From Fidelibacterota bacterium (GTDB lineage: Bacteria; Marinisomatota; Marinisomatia; Marinisomatales; TCS55): a stretch of 44,563 nt of DNA. Both the position numbers and the translations under genes were made by a program. Shown piece after piece: positions 18,626-28,274 of the stretch. The stretch covers positions 1 to 44,563 of the forward strand of contig SCKQ01000015.1 of assembly GCA_004124535.1 (NCBI GenBank), read 5' to 3'. Position 1 is the first letter of the stretch. Each line of letters starts with the position of its first letter. The notes under the pieces were generated by a model. It searched no databases. It saw only the letters and a list, made by a program, of their open reading frames with translations, and was not told where the DNA came from.

Positions 18626-21600
18626 GGGAATAAATATAATATTCCACCCCAGCTGATGTTACAAAGCTACTAGTAATATTGTAGGTACTGGTTGATTTCA
18701 TATCTATCGGAGTCTGCCACTGAATTTCACCGCCCTTGCGATAATACAGTTCGGCAATATCAATTCCAGAAGCATCATCACTAAATGTTGCTGTGATTGT
18801 TACCGGTGAATTATCTGTGGCTTCCAGTACTGGATTATGGGCAATACCAGGATTTGTGAAGTCCACATAAAATGGCTGAGGATTGCTGGTTATAGTTTCA
18901 TTCCCTGAACTGTCAAAAGCAGATATGGTCCAATCATGCTGACCAGCGATAAAGCCGTCTGGTAAATTGTAACCGGTTGAATCCGGATACACAGTGTAAT
19001 CAGTTGAACCGTCTATAGTTATTTTATAATCTCTTAACCCTGCCGTTGCATCAGCGGATGGATTCCACTCAAAACGCAAGTACTCAGAATTATAATATCC
19101 ATCTAGTGGGGCTGTGACCGTGAAATTATCAGGTGCAAAATCATCCCATTTAGTAATAATAGAGACAGCATTGCTATTATCTTGATTAGTGGCATTATCT
19201 TCCAGCCACACATCAAAAGTAGAAAGCGCGTTGGCCGGTAATGTAAGTCCGGTTAGGGTAGTGATATTCTGGCTTTCCACATAACTATCACCGCTGCCAT
19301 CAATGCTGTAGTGGGCACCTGCTACTCCGGAATGCTCTGGCGGGTTTGACCAAGTCAAAGTAAAATCATTTACACTTGTCCATACATTCGGGCTGATGGC
19401 CAGATCGGAAACAGCTGCCGGTGCAATAACATCTTCAACACGATAAATAACCGTATCATTTGCTGTGTTGTTATTAAATACAGATTCAACGACAATATTA
19501 AAATCTATTTGAGATAACCATGGTGCTTCATTGTCGGCAGCAACAATGATGGAAGCAAGTCCGTTTGTTGTGCTATTATCTTCTTCACTTGTTGAGTAAT
19601 CCGCTGTCGCAGAGGGGTTCCAATTCACCACGCTACCATCGGAAACATAATTTTCAAATTGATCCATAACCTGGATTTCCAGTGTATCAATTTGACCTTG
19701 GACTACATACATAGTATCAGGAATGTCTGCAATGATGGTTGTAGGTGCGCCAGGAAGAACCGTGATGACTTCTGTCGTATCATTTAAACTGGCAGTATTA
19801 TCAACCCACACTCTCACCCTATAGAAAGCACCTGCAATAACATCTGTCGTTAACACATTGGTTGCTATCCCACTTACATTAGTAGAAGTTGTGTCTTGTA
19901 ATAAACTGTTTTCCAAATATCCTTCAGCACCCTCAACAATTGACCAGAAAACAGGAACTCCCTCTAACGCATTGTCAAAAGTATCAATAATAGTAACCTC
20001 AAGAGGCACTGTATTTTGATCTGCTTCCGGATTTCGTTCATAAGTATCTGTAATAGTGAGATCAAATGGATCATCAGGAACAATCGTAATTGTATTGCTT
20101 ACCATGGATGCTGAACCGGATGTGACTTCAATAGTTACAGTGGTACCTAGCACAGCTGATGGATTAGTATTAATTATATTGGTGGTAATCCCGTCAGTAG
20201 TAGATGATGCACTTAAATTCAGGGAAATTCCAGCTGACGCAGGTTGTATTGCCCAGTCTATGTTAGTACCATCAGATACCAAATTGTTATTTTGATCATA
20301 GACTGTTACACTAATGTTTAATGATTCATACTGTGTCATCACCGTATCATTTGCCAAATCGAATACAAACGAATCACTGGCTCCTGGAATAACATGAATA
20401 ACTGCTGTGGTATCATCCAGATCATATACGGAATGATCGCGGCCATGGTCATCGTCTGTAGCTGTATTTTCAACAATTCTTACCGGTACAGCTACTGATC
20501 TTATTTCATTCTGTGCCGGTGATCTTGCAATTAAACCACCTTTTGTACGATTGGATGACACTGCTTGTTGAATTTGCATATTATGATTTTGTTCAAAACC
20601 ATTTGTACCCATAATTACAGCCAAGAGCGCACCATCTGTCACCAAAGCACTAACTGTATAATCACTGTTAGAAACTGTTGATGTATTCAATGTTACCGTT
20701 GCAATCCCACTGGCATCTGTAAAAGTTGAAGCTGCACTTAAACTTTCACCTGTATTGTTTCCTGTTACCACTTCCCAATTGACCTCCACACCTGCCAGGG
20801 GATTATCAAAAGTATCGATCATGGCAGCCTCAATCTCGATGGTGGCTATATCAGCTGAAAGATCTATTTGCGCTGCGGTGAGTTCGCTGGGCATGGTCAA
20901 GTTATAAATATCATCGGGAATAATTGTAACCAATGCACTTTGATGAGTACCACTGCCTGAAACTGCCTGGACTCTTACCTGATCACCAACGGATAAACTA
21001 TTACCTGTGGGGTCTGTTGACAGCGTTACGCTTACTGTACCATTATTGCTTGTTGAATCAGACGTCTCACTTAACGTAAAACCGTCGCCATTGCCCGTTA
21101 CCGCAATAATACTCAAAGTGACAATTTCTCCAGCAGATACAAGATTTGAGAATTGGTCATAAATATTTGCACTGAATGTCAATTCATCAGATTGAGTCAT
21201 GGACATATCTGTTTGTTCATTCACCCAGACTGAATCTGGTGCACCGGGAAGGATTTTAAAGTATCCGCTTGACGATGATACACCACTTTCATTCACTGTA
21301 ATAGAATTTAGGTCCCCAGCTGTCGTAGAGGTAAAAAATGTTTTATATGCACGGCCTCTGAGCTCAGTGCTAGCTGAATATTCACTATCAAATGAGCCAT
21401 TCTGAGGCCCTCCATTGCCCCACTGGGTATATGTGTTGGTCATATAATGACCGATGGTATTAAATACCTGAGCCGAAACTCCAACTCCATATATTGGATT
21501 AGCACTTGAGTCTGGACTGACCAAAATTGTGTCCCCAGCAGCTGGGTACAAGAAAGATATTGAATCTGCTAGGTAACCGCTTTGATCATGATAAAAACTA

Positions 21601-24600
21601 CCTGCATCTGCAAAGGTATAATCAGGGTCAATCCAATTTTCAGTTGTATCCAAGTCAATGGCAGCAGCTGTACTTAATAAAGTAAAGTCACCTGTGCTGT
21701 AACTGACAAATTGATCTGTGCTATTTGTAAACGAACTCGTGTTAGTGATTGTACCACTACCGGAAGTGCTGCCCTCAAGTATTGAGTAATTTAATTCCAC
21801 TGTTCCGCTGTTTACTTCCAAAGATGTACTGTTATCATTCCCAGAAATTGTAACATGTTCAATGGTGGCGTCACCATTGATTATCAGCGGAATAAAGGCT
21901 GCTTCCACATCCTGGATTATCATATAATAATAACTGCCACCATGATCTCTTCCCCCGGAGCCGGTATTAATAATAACACCGCCATAACTAGAATCAGGGT
22001 CTGTGCTTTGGAAAGTAACGGGATTCCCTGCTTCACCGCTGGCGGCCATAACACCATCAATTATCAGGGTTACGCCGGGCTCAAAATATAAATACGAACC
22101 AGATTCTATAAATAATGTATCGTCTTCTGCCAGAGTATAATCTTCTGTGAAAACCGCTGGTTCATCTTCGGTGATATCCACATTTTCTGTGGACGTACCG
22201 GCCAGCAATTCACGAATCAATGGAAAAGCGCCCATATCTACAACAGTGCTGTCGGCATCATATTCTGTTAGAGGGTTACCTGCATCAATACAGGGGCTGT
22301 TAATCTGAAGGTTAAAATCGCCACTGAGCGTATCAACAAAAACTGGATCAGCATTAATGTTCCCAGTTCCACTTAGTCCGCCCTCTACATTTGAATATGT
22401 GATGGCGGGTAAACCATACATTGAAGTGGTGTTATTCCAGAGAATGGAATTAAATACAGAAACTGACCCGAGGGTATTTTCATATACACCAGTCCAATTT
22501 CCATAAATAGTCATATTGTACATGTAGACCACAGCTGTATTATTGATGGTAACACCACTATATTCAGAATCTGTTATCAATAGATTATATAAAGTCACAA
22601 CTGCATCATTATTGATCTGCAGTACATCATTAGTACCATCATTGTTTGTCAAATGGAGATCATATAATGCAGGGGATCCGCCTGTGATTTCAAAGAAACC
22701 ATCTATATTAACATCATTTTCAGGATGATCACCACTGCCAACAATCAGAATATCTTTACCCCAGTTATTCAACGATTCATTGTAAGTCCCTGCTGAAATA
22801 TGTACTTCATCATCATAAATAGCGTGGTTTAGGGCATGTTGAATCGTTTCGAATGGATTTTCTTCCGTTCCCATATTTGCTACCACCGAGTCTGATCCAG
22901 AGGTGGATACATAAAAATTTTGTCTGGTATGTGTAGTTGTAGCATCAAGAGTATTTTCATAGGCCCCCATATCAGGAATACTATCCGAACGGGCATTGCC
23001 CTCAATATCATAGAGAACAGCACTTGCAGCGCTGGCTTGGCCGATAACCGGTGACCAGTCCTGTAAATGAAAGTCGCCATCAAGGCCATCTATAAATCCT
23101 GGTCGGCCATTATAATTTCCTTCGCCATCATTACCGCCCATAACATCAGAATAGGTAACATCCACATTATCATCAATAGGGCTGTTACCCCATAATATGG
23201 AGTTAGAAATATTCAGGCTACCGCTGAAGCTGATATCATCATCGCCATGGTTGCCCACTGCGGTTACAAAATCCAGCATTACATCGCCAACATATGCTAC
23301 AACAGCACCTGATTCAGGAGCATGGTTATCCACAAAGACACAGTTCACAAATTCAGACTGGGAATCAGAAGCATAGACCGCGCCGCCGCTGGTGGTCGCT
23401 GAATTATTTCCAAAAATAACATTTTCAAAAATGGGATCAGCACCATCAATATATACAGCACCGCCGTTTTCGGCTGCACCTTTTTTAATAGTGATACCAG
23501 AAATAATGGTGGAGTCTGTCTCGCCATTTTCCAGAATGAAGGCCTGGCCCATATTCTCACAATCAATGATCGTCGTTTCAGCGCCATCCGTGGAGCGGAT
23601 GATGCGGTCCACGCCGTTAAAGTTCAGATCCCTGTTGCCAGTACCGGCATAGGTACCGCTGGCCAATTCAATGGTATCCCTAACAACAGATTTATTAAAC
23701 GCTGCGCCCAGGGTTAATAATGATGTGACTGATGTTAGACCATCATTACTGTCACTGCCGTTAACATTTACATAAAATACTTTCCTGCGTTGCTCCCAGC
23801 GTTCATGTTCAATGGGACCCAGGTCAGGATGTGAACCTGCCGGCTGAATACGGTCGTTGCCTAGATAATCAATATCCAATTCTTCAGATATGACAATGTC
23901 ATCATCTAATATATTGGAGTAAAATTCATCTAAACCAAGTCCGATGGCAGGTGAATACTCATCTAAGGCATAATCGCTAGAATTAGCCATGAGAATACTG
24001 TCCGGGTTGAAAATAAAATTTTCGCCTGTATTGAAAGCCGGACCGAAATCGGTTTGCAGGATACAGTGATCAGCGTAAACATCACTGGAGTTTATGTCAG
24101 CATCGGAACCAGTATTATTTGTATTGTTTATAAAAATACTATTAACTATTTCTGTGTTACCACCGTAACTAGGTGCCCAAGTATTGATACCGCCAGCATT
24201 GTCTGTTTGACTGTGATTATCAAGAAATAAAGAATTTACAACAAGGAGGTTTGAATTGTTGTCCTGGCCGATTGCTCCACCGGCTCCATTGGCTGTATTA
24301 CCATCAAATATACAATTAACTACAGTTACGTCAGTGCCGTCCATACTAATATTAATGGCTCCGCCACGCTCGCCGCCAGCCGAATTCCCTTTAAATAACG
24401 TATTAGATATAGTTACCCTATCATTTGTTTCCTGGATATCTATAGCTCCGCCGTCTGTATTACTATTGTTAAGGAATATACAATCTTTGATCTCTACACT
24501 GGAATTCCACCATACGGTAATAGCGCCAGAACTACTGTTTTGAATAGTTAGTCCTTCGATTCTGGAATCGGTTTCACCATTGTTCAGATCAATAAAATCA

Positions 24601-26846
24601 TTTCCCTGCAAATTAATTATAGTTGTATCCGGGCCATATTGACTCATCAGGGTCAGATCTTTCACCCCGTTTTGCATCACATCATTTTGATATTGAAAAT
24701 TCAAATTGCGGTTCTTCGAATGATCATAGGTCCCCGGCATAAGCATAATGGTGTCACCATCTGCTGCTGCTGCAATAGCATCGCGGATATATAGAAGTGG
24801 GTCCCCCAGGCTGCCTTCTCCGTTGGAAGAGCCATTATCAGCGTCCACAAGCCAGACCGGACCGAAATAACCAGGGGTTGCACTTATAACGTCTGAAAAT
24901 GAACTGGTCGTATTATCATTGCCACGAAACTTTACAGCAAAATAATAAGTTGTTTCATTATCCAGGCCTGTGATGGTTATGGTTGAATCTGTGCCACTTG
25001 ATGTACTGTCAACTAACGATGAATTAGATCCAGTTGCATTTAGCCCCTGGTAAACCAGAGCACGCGCCACGCCTTCACCGCTGGGAGAGTCCCAAAATAA
25101 TGAAACTTGTTGAGACCCTGCTGTTCCAGCAAGGTTTGCAGGAGTTTCCACGCTTGGAATAGCACTAACAATACTTGAATTTGCACTTAATTCTGCATTT
25201 TGAGTTTTGACCCTGACACTATAGTAATATGTGGAGCCGTTGGTTAAAGACGCATCATTATAAACTGTGGATGTGGAAGCAGTAGAATCTATGAGTGCCA
25301 GGGTATCACTTGATGGACCACGATAGATCATATAGTTTGCAATACTTGATGTGACAGACGCTGTCCAGCTCAGATCAACCGTTTGATAGCTCGGTGTTGC
25401 AACCAATTCCGTTGGAGCCTGAACCGCAGCTTCCTGTAAAACTAATTTTATGGATGCTACTTTATTATCTCCAGATTGGGACATATAACCACTCGTAAAT
25501 GGATAATGACCGGCATCACTATCTGTCCACCCTTTACGTCCACGATTAGAAGCTGATGAACGCATATACACACCGCCACCGGTAACATAGGCTGTGTTGT
25601 CGTGACTGTATTCCACTATAATATTGCTGTTTCCATCCCAAATGAGGGCCGAGCTAAAAACGAATTGGTACCAGGATTCTGGAACAAAATCGCCTTGTAC
25701 ATAATTTGTAGGCCCATGTACGATCTGTACAGTTTCAAACGCACTGTCCAAGGATGTATTCGATGTCTGAACAATTCCAATACGCAAACTGTCAATATCT
25801 CGACCCGGAATCTGGAATATCTTCAGCTGAATTCCGTTTATACTGGCGCCCGGAGCTATCCCAGCATCTGCCAGTTCTGAGGCCAGATACAAAGACTGGT
25901 GGCGGACATCGTGATACCATGTATTAATAGGATACCCAGAATTGCTTCCACTAACTGTGGATTCACTATTATTGGTCAATAGCTCAATAGCTTGACCAAT
26001 TTCTGGATCATAGGGTGTTATGGAAATTTCATCGGTATAATCAGATTCGTTGCCTGTTAGATCCAGGGCAGTGATGCGATAATAATAAAGCTCTCCGTTG
26101 GAAACATTTAAGTCCACATAACTAGTATCTTGATCTGAGTTTGCTGTGACTGAATCAATCAAGGTTGAAGCTGGTGAAGAACTCCCACGATATATCCTGT
26201 ACAACGCAAGATCATTTTCAGTATTTGGACTCCAAGCAAGAGTGACCTGTTCATCATCAGGAGAAGCAGAAAGGTTTGTTGGGGTGTCAGGGGGTGTACT
26301 ATCCTGTATACCCTCTAGTTTAATATTGTCAATTACCCAATAATCAATATTAAAACTATTGGGCCCGTGTGCACGGAAACGGATCTGCACTTCTTCAGAT
26401 GTTGGAAAATATTCACTTACATAATGAACATGGCTCCCCCAAGCAATGTTGCCGGCACTATTATCATATGTTGCTAACGTTATCCAGTTAGTATCAACTT
26501 TGATCTCAACTGACAATTGCTCTACTGTACTCGTATCATAATTATTCAAATAAAGATCATAAGAAAATGCAACAGAGTCATTAACGGATGAGCCATCAAT
26601 TACTGGTGAGGTCAATGAGTGGTTATATTCAGTCTGGGTTGGCGACCAATTATATTTAGCTCCCGGGGCCGGTTGTCCTTGATTATTATCAATCTGCCAG
26701 TTTCCTTCTGGTGTAAATGGAGATAAAGAACCATCTGTAAAATCCCTGGAGAATAGAACTATTGATTCCGCTAGGAGATTTTGGGTGGAAAACAGGGCAA
26801 CCGTAAATGTTGCCAATAGATATATTCTTGATAGCTTTTTATTCAT
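18414..26846 (-). CDS. Giant secreted multidomain protein (beta-helix, FN3 and Ig-like), main part
   Basis: A 2810-codon frame with signal peptide 1-26. Order by approximate residue: jelly-roll region (27-180); FN3 (187-281); a second beta-sandwich (285-470); two FN3 (473-657); right-handed parallel beta-helix blocks (660-1010, 1020-1300, 1305-1545 and 1547-1700), the second and third starting with FYVN/FYVS-type cadherin-like openings and full of N-rich GGAI-type turns; then invasin-like Ig modules (1866-2470) and FN3-like modules to about 2785. The last 60 codons are junk caused by a +1 frame change near 18590, and the true continuation is the 474-codon frame with the T9SS sorting domain. 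The start lies five bases after the CsgG-like gene. It is probably a surface adhesin or polysaccharide-binding protein; no catalytic residues were recognised. Confidence 0.85.
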   Translation of the reverse strand: MNKKLSRIYLLATFTVALFSTQNLLAESIVLFSRDFTDGSLSPFTPEGNWQIDNNQGQPAPGAKYNWSPTQTEYNHSLTSPVIDGSSVNDSVAFSYDLYLNNYDTSTVEQLSVEIKVDTNWITLATYDNSAGNIAWGSHVHYVSEYFPTSEEVQIRFRAHGPNSFNIDYWVIDNIKLEGIQDSTPPDTPTNLSASPDDEQVTLAWSPNTENDLALYRIYRGSSSPASTLIDSVTANSDQDTSYVDLNVSNGELYYYRITALDLTGNESDYTDEISITPYDPEIGQAIELLTNNSESTVSGSNSGYPINTWYHDVRHQSLYLASELADAGIAPGASINGIQLKIFQIPGRDIDSLRIGIVQTSNTSLDSAFETVQIVHGPTNYVQGDFVPESWYQFVFSSALIWDGNSNIIVEYSHDNTAYVTGGGVYMRSSASNRGRKGWTDSDAGHYPFTSGYMSQSGDNKVASIKLVLQEAAVQAPTELVATPSYQTVDLSWTASVTSSIANYMIYRGPSSDTLALIDSTASTSTVYNDASLTNGSTYYYSVRVKTQNAELSANSSIVSAIPSVETPANLAGTAGSQQVSLFWDSPSGEGVARALVYQGLNATGSNSSLVDSTSSGTDSTITITGLDNETTYYFAVKFRGNDNTTSSFSDVISATPGYFGPVWLVDADNGSSNGEGSLGDPLLYIRDAIAAAADGDTIMLMPGTYDHSKNRNLNFQYQNDVMQNGVKDLTLMSQYGPDTTIINLQGNDFIDLNNGETDSRIEGLTIQNSSSGAITVWWNSSVEIKDCIFLNNSNTDGGAIDIQETNDRVTISNTLFKGNSAGGERGGAINISMDGTDVTVVNCIFDGNTANGAGGAIGQDNNSNLLVVNSLFLDNHSQTDNAGGINTWAPSYGGNTEIVNSIFINNTNNTGSDADINSSDVYADHCILQTDFGPAFNTGENFIFNPDSILMANSSDYALDEYSPAIGLGLDEFYSNILDDDIVISEELDIDYLGNDRIQPAGSHPDLGPIEHERWEQRRKVFYVNVNGSDSNDGLTSVTSLLTLGAAFNKSVVRDTIELASGTYAGTGNRDLNFNGVDRIIRSTDGAETTIIDCENMGQAFILENGETDSTIISGITIKKGAAENGGAVYIDGADPIFENVIFGNNSATTSGGAVYASDSQSEFVNCVFVDNHAPESGAVVAYVGDVMLDFVTAVGNHGDDDISFSGSLNISNSILWGNSPIDDNVDVTYSDVMGGNDGEGNYNGRPGFIDGLDGDFHLQDWSPVIGQASAASAVLYDIEGNARSDSIPDMGAYENTLDATTTHTRQNFYVSTSGSDSVVANMGTEENPFETIQHALNHAIYDDEVHISAGTYNESLNNWGKDILIVGSGDHPENDVNIDGFFEITGGSPALYDLHLTNNDGTNDVLQINNDAVVTLYNLLITDSEYSGVTINNTAVVYMYNMTIYGNWTGVYENTLGSVSVFNSILWNNTTSMYGLPAITYSNVEGGLSGTGNINADPVFVDTLSGDFNLQINSPCIDAGNPLTEYDADSTVVDMGAFPLIRELLAGTSTENVDITEDEPAVFTEDYTLAEDDTLFIESGSYLYFEPGVTLIIDGVMAASGEAGNPVTFQSTDPDSSYGGVIINTGSGGRDHGGSYYYMIIQDVEAAFIPLIINGDATIEHVTISGNDNSTSLEVNSGTVELNYSILEGSTSGSGTITNTSSFTNSTDQFVSYSTGDFTLLSTAAAIDLDTTENWIDPDYTFADAGSFYHDQSGYLADSISFLYPAAGDTILVSPDSSANPIYGVGVSAQVFNTIGHYMTNTYTQWGNGGPQNGSFDSEYSASTELRGRAYKTFFTSTTAGDLNSITVNESGVSSSSGYFKILPGAPDSVWVNEQTDMSMTQSDELTFSANIYDQFSNLVSAGEIVTLSIIAVTGNGDGFTLSETSDSTSNNGTVSVTLSTDPTGNSLSVGDQVRVQAVSGSGTHQSALVTIIPDDIYNLTMPSELTAAQIDLSADIATIEIEAAMIDTFDNPLAGVEVNWEVVTGNNTGESLSAASTFTDASGIATVTLNTSTVSNSDYTVSALVTDGALLAVIMGTNGFEQNHNMQIQQAVSSNRTKGGLIARSPAQNEIRSVAVPVRIVENTATDDDHGRDHSVYDLDDTTAVIHVIPGASDSFVFDLANDTVMTQYESLNISVTVYDQNNNLVSDGTNIDWAIQPASAGISLNLSASSTTDGITTNIINTNPSAVLGTTVTIEVTSGSASMVSNTITIVPDDPFDLTITDTYERNPEADQNTVPLEVTIIDTFDNALEGVPVFWSIVEGAEGYLENSLLQDTTSTNVSGIATNVLTTDVIAGAFYRVRVWVDNTASLNDTTEVITVLPGAPTTIIADIPDTMYVVQGQIDTLEIQVMDQFENYVSDGSVVNWNPSATADYSTSEEDNSTTNGLASIIVAADNEAPWLSQIDFNIVVESVFNNNTANDTVIYRVEDVIAPAAVSDLAISPNVWTSVNDFTLTWSNPPEHSGVAGAHYSIDGSGDSYVESQNITTLTGLTLPANALSTFDVWLEDNATNQDNSNAVSIITKWDDFAPDNFTVTAPLDGYYNSEYLRFEWNPSADATAGLRDYKITIDGSTDYTVYPDSTGYNLPDGFIAGQHDWTISAFDSSGNETITSNPQPFYVDFTNPGIAHNPVLEATDNSPVTITATFSDDASGIDIAELYYRKGGEIQWQTPIDMKSTSTYNITSSFVTSAGVEYYIYSRDIAGNETFKPARILFNFSDNPRGWTIEYGPLANRYSQWFSCIQLPAIILPWPGRQCNTHKYFGRRFTGL
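18555..18610 (-). other. Frame break joining the giant gene to its sorting domain
   Basis: Within this interval the homology-like signal moves from the 2810-codon frame (RDIAGNETFKPA) to the +1 frame (GYYSISVTIPGDGLLSTDRW). The smoothest join, FKPA then GYYSIS, falls at the CCTTGCAGG of the plus strand (18588-18596) and needs one surplus base. An alternative point is the CCCCGGGG run at 18556-18563. It may be a mutation, an assembly error or a phase-variable site. Confidence 0.7.
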
Positions 26847-26851
26847 AACCC

Positions 26852-27580
26852 TTATTTATTCAGGCAGTGTCGGTGGTTCAGGTAAAACTGCTGGAGCATC
26901 ATCTCCAGCCATAGCCATAGCAGCAGCTCCTCCGCCGGCCACGAGTAATAGGCCGCCCCATAACCACCAATTGGTTCCTCCTTTTTTAGCGGGTGCAATG
27001 CAGCAACCGCACCTTCAGGCATCTTTTGTTTAGCTAATAAATGCTCCGGTGCCGTTAAGCCCAAAATTTCCCAGGCCAGGATTTCAATTTCAGTAATGAG
27101 ACCGTCAATTTCACCTTTATAGGATTTACTGACTGTTTTAATGGTTGCGCCCGATTCAACAGAGAACATTTTAGCATCGATAGTGTATGTGTTACCCAGT
27201 TTACCAAATGAACCAGAGATCATGTTCTTTACACCAAGCAGTGCACCCACTTCAGCGGCACATTCCGCTGATGTACAACCGGATTGCTGGAAGCCCTGTT
27301 CGTCCAAGATTTCAGACATCTGACCGCGTTCCACTAATATAACTGCATTGGTATTGGCTAACTCTGATGAAAGTCGATCCGTGAGGGTTGCTGCTTCCAA
27401 TTGAGAAATGCCTCTTCCTTCAAAATCCAAAACAGCGACTGTATACTTACCGGATGCAAGTTCCGCTGCTGTTTCTTCATTGAGAACAGGATTGCCCTGG
27501 GCCAGCAATAATACTGGTAAAAACAAGCCTGTGAGGACTTTTAAAGTTCTTAGTTTGGTCTGCATCATTATGCGCTCCAA
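26852..27580 (-). CDS. CsgG-like periplasmic/outer-membrane protein with a probable -1 frameshift
   Basis: A 242-codon zero-frame product with a signal-like N-terminus (about 11-28). The CsgG-type core runs from about 45 to 175: TVAVLDFEGRGIS, LTDRLSSELANT, VILVERGQMSEILDEQGF, the paired cysteines SGCTSAECAAEVG and LLGVKNMISGSFGKLG. CsgG forms the curli secretion pore; this relative lacks a lipobox. After L198-K199-K200 the zero frame ends in an odd Trp/Leu/His-rich tail. The -1 frame instead gives a believable tail GGTNWWLWGGLLLVAGGGAA followed by a proline-rich end, stopping at 26856-26858 (241 aa). The switch sits on a slippery heptamer. The next gene, the giant surface protein, starts five bases after the zero-frame stop. 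Confidence 0.85.
   Translation of the reverse strand: MERIMMQTKLRTLKVLTGLFLPVLLLAQGNPVLNEETAAELASGKYTVAVLDFEGRGISQLEAATLTDRLSSELANTNAVILVERGQMSEILDEQGFQQSGCTSAECAAEVGALLGVKNMISGSFGKLGNTYTIDAKMFSVESGATIKTVSKSYKGEIDGLITEIEILAWEILGLTAPEHLLAKQKMPEGAVAALHPLKKEEPIGGYGAAYYSWPAEELLLWLWLEMMLQQFYLNHRHCLNK
26981..26987 (-). other. A AAA AAG slippery heptamer in the CsgG-like gene
   Basis: On the minus strand the zero-frame codons are CTA AAA AAG (residues 198-200), so A AAA AAG has the exact phase of the dnaX -1 frameshift site. A one-base slip back leads into GGA GGA ACC AAT TGG TGG, which opens a membrane-spanning tail. A GGCC-based hairpin with a 10-base loop lies about 25-30 bases downstream as a weak candidate stimulator. 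Confidence 0.6.
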
Positions 27581-27624
27581 TTTATCAGAGTGTAGTATAA
27601 CTTTTCAGTGCGCTGGAACACACG

Positions 27625-28254
27625 TTATTCCTCTTCAGCCATTAGTTCATCGATGAGGGCAGATAATTCGCCTTCCAGATCCTCGTCTTCGTGGAATCCC
27701 TGCCTGACTTCCCGAATTATCTGAAATTTATCGATGACAAAGAGACGGGGCAATGTTTTTGCGCCATAGCGTTCTTTTGCCACTCCCCGGTTATCATACA
27801 AAATAGGTATGGTAATTCCCTTTTTGGCTAAAAAGGGTCCCGCTTTGGGCGAATTCTCATTTTCCCCTGTGCGGGTGGCTTCGGTGATATCCACCAGAAA
27901 AAATTTGACCTTTTCATTTTTATAGGCTTGATAAACATTTTCAAGATGGGGTAATTCTTTCATACAGGGCACGCACCAGGTAGCAAAAAAACTCAATACC
28001 ACGGGGTAGCGATCCGGCTGGGACATGAATTTGCGCAATTTTAGATTACGTTCAACAGTCCAGTTCTTTAAGAATTCGAATTTACCTGGGGCATACATCA
28101 GCGCCCACGACGGCGCCAGGTCGCCGGGCTTTAAACCGGGGTCCTTGGTTGTATCATCCGGTACAGCAACAATTTCCCCCACATCCTGGGCAATGCCAAG
28201 TGCAGTTGTGATAAATAATACACTGACCCATTTAAGAATATTTTTCACGATCAT
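27625..28254 (-). CDS. TlpA/redoxin-type thioredoxin-fold protein, exported
   Basis: A 209-aa protein with signal peptide (about 1-22, cleavage near GIAQ). It has a thioredoxin-like fold with active-site WCVPC inside VVLSFFATWCVPCMKELPHL (around residues 86-104), and the cis-proline region KTLPRLFVIDKF. These TlpA/ResA-like proteins act as periplasmic thiol reductants or oxidants. It lies 20 bases after the LPP20-like gene and 44 bases before the CsgG-like gene. The CsgG-like protein has two cysteines in SGCTSAEC and the LPP20-like protein one, so a role in maintaining thiols of operon partners is possible, but this is inference. Confidence 0.88.
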   Translation of the reverse strand: MIVKNILKWVSVLFITTALGIAQDVGEIVAVPDDTTKDPGLKPGDLAPSWALMYAPGKFEFLKNWTVERNLKLRKFMSQPDRYPVVLSFFATWCVPCMKELPHLENVYQAYKNEKVKFFLVDITEATRTGENENSPKAGPFLAKKGITIPILYDNRGVAKERYGAKTLPRLFVIDKFQIIREVRQGFHEDEDLEGELSALIDELMAEEE

Positions 28255-28274
28255 TATTCCTTCTTAATTATTTA

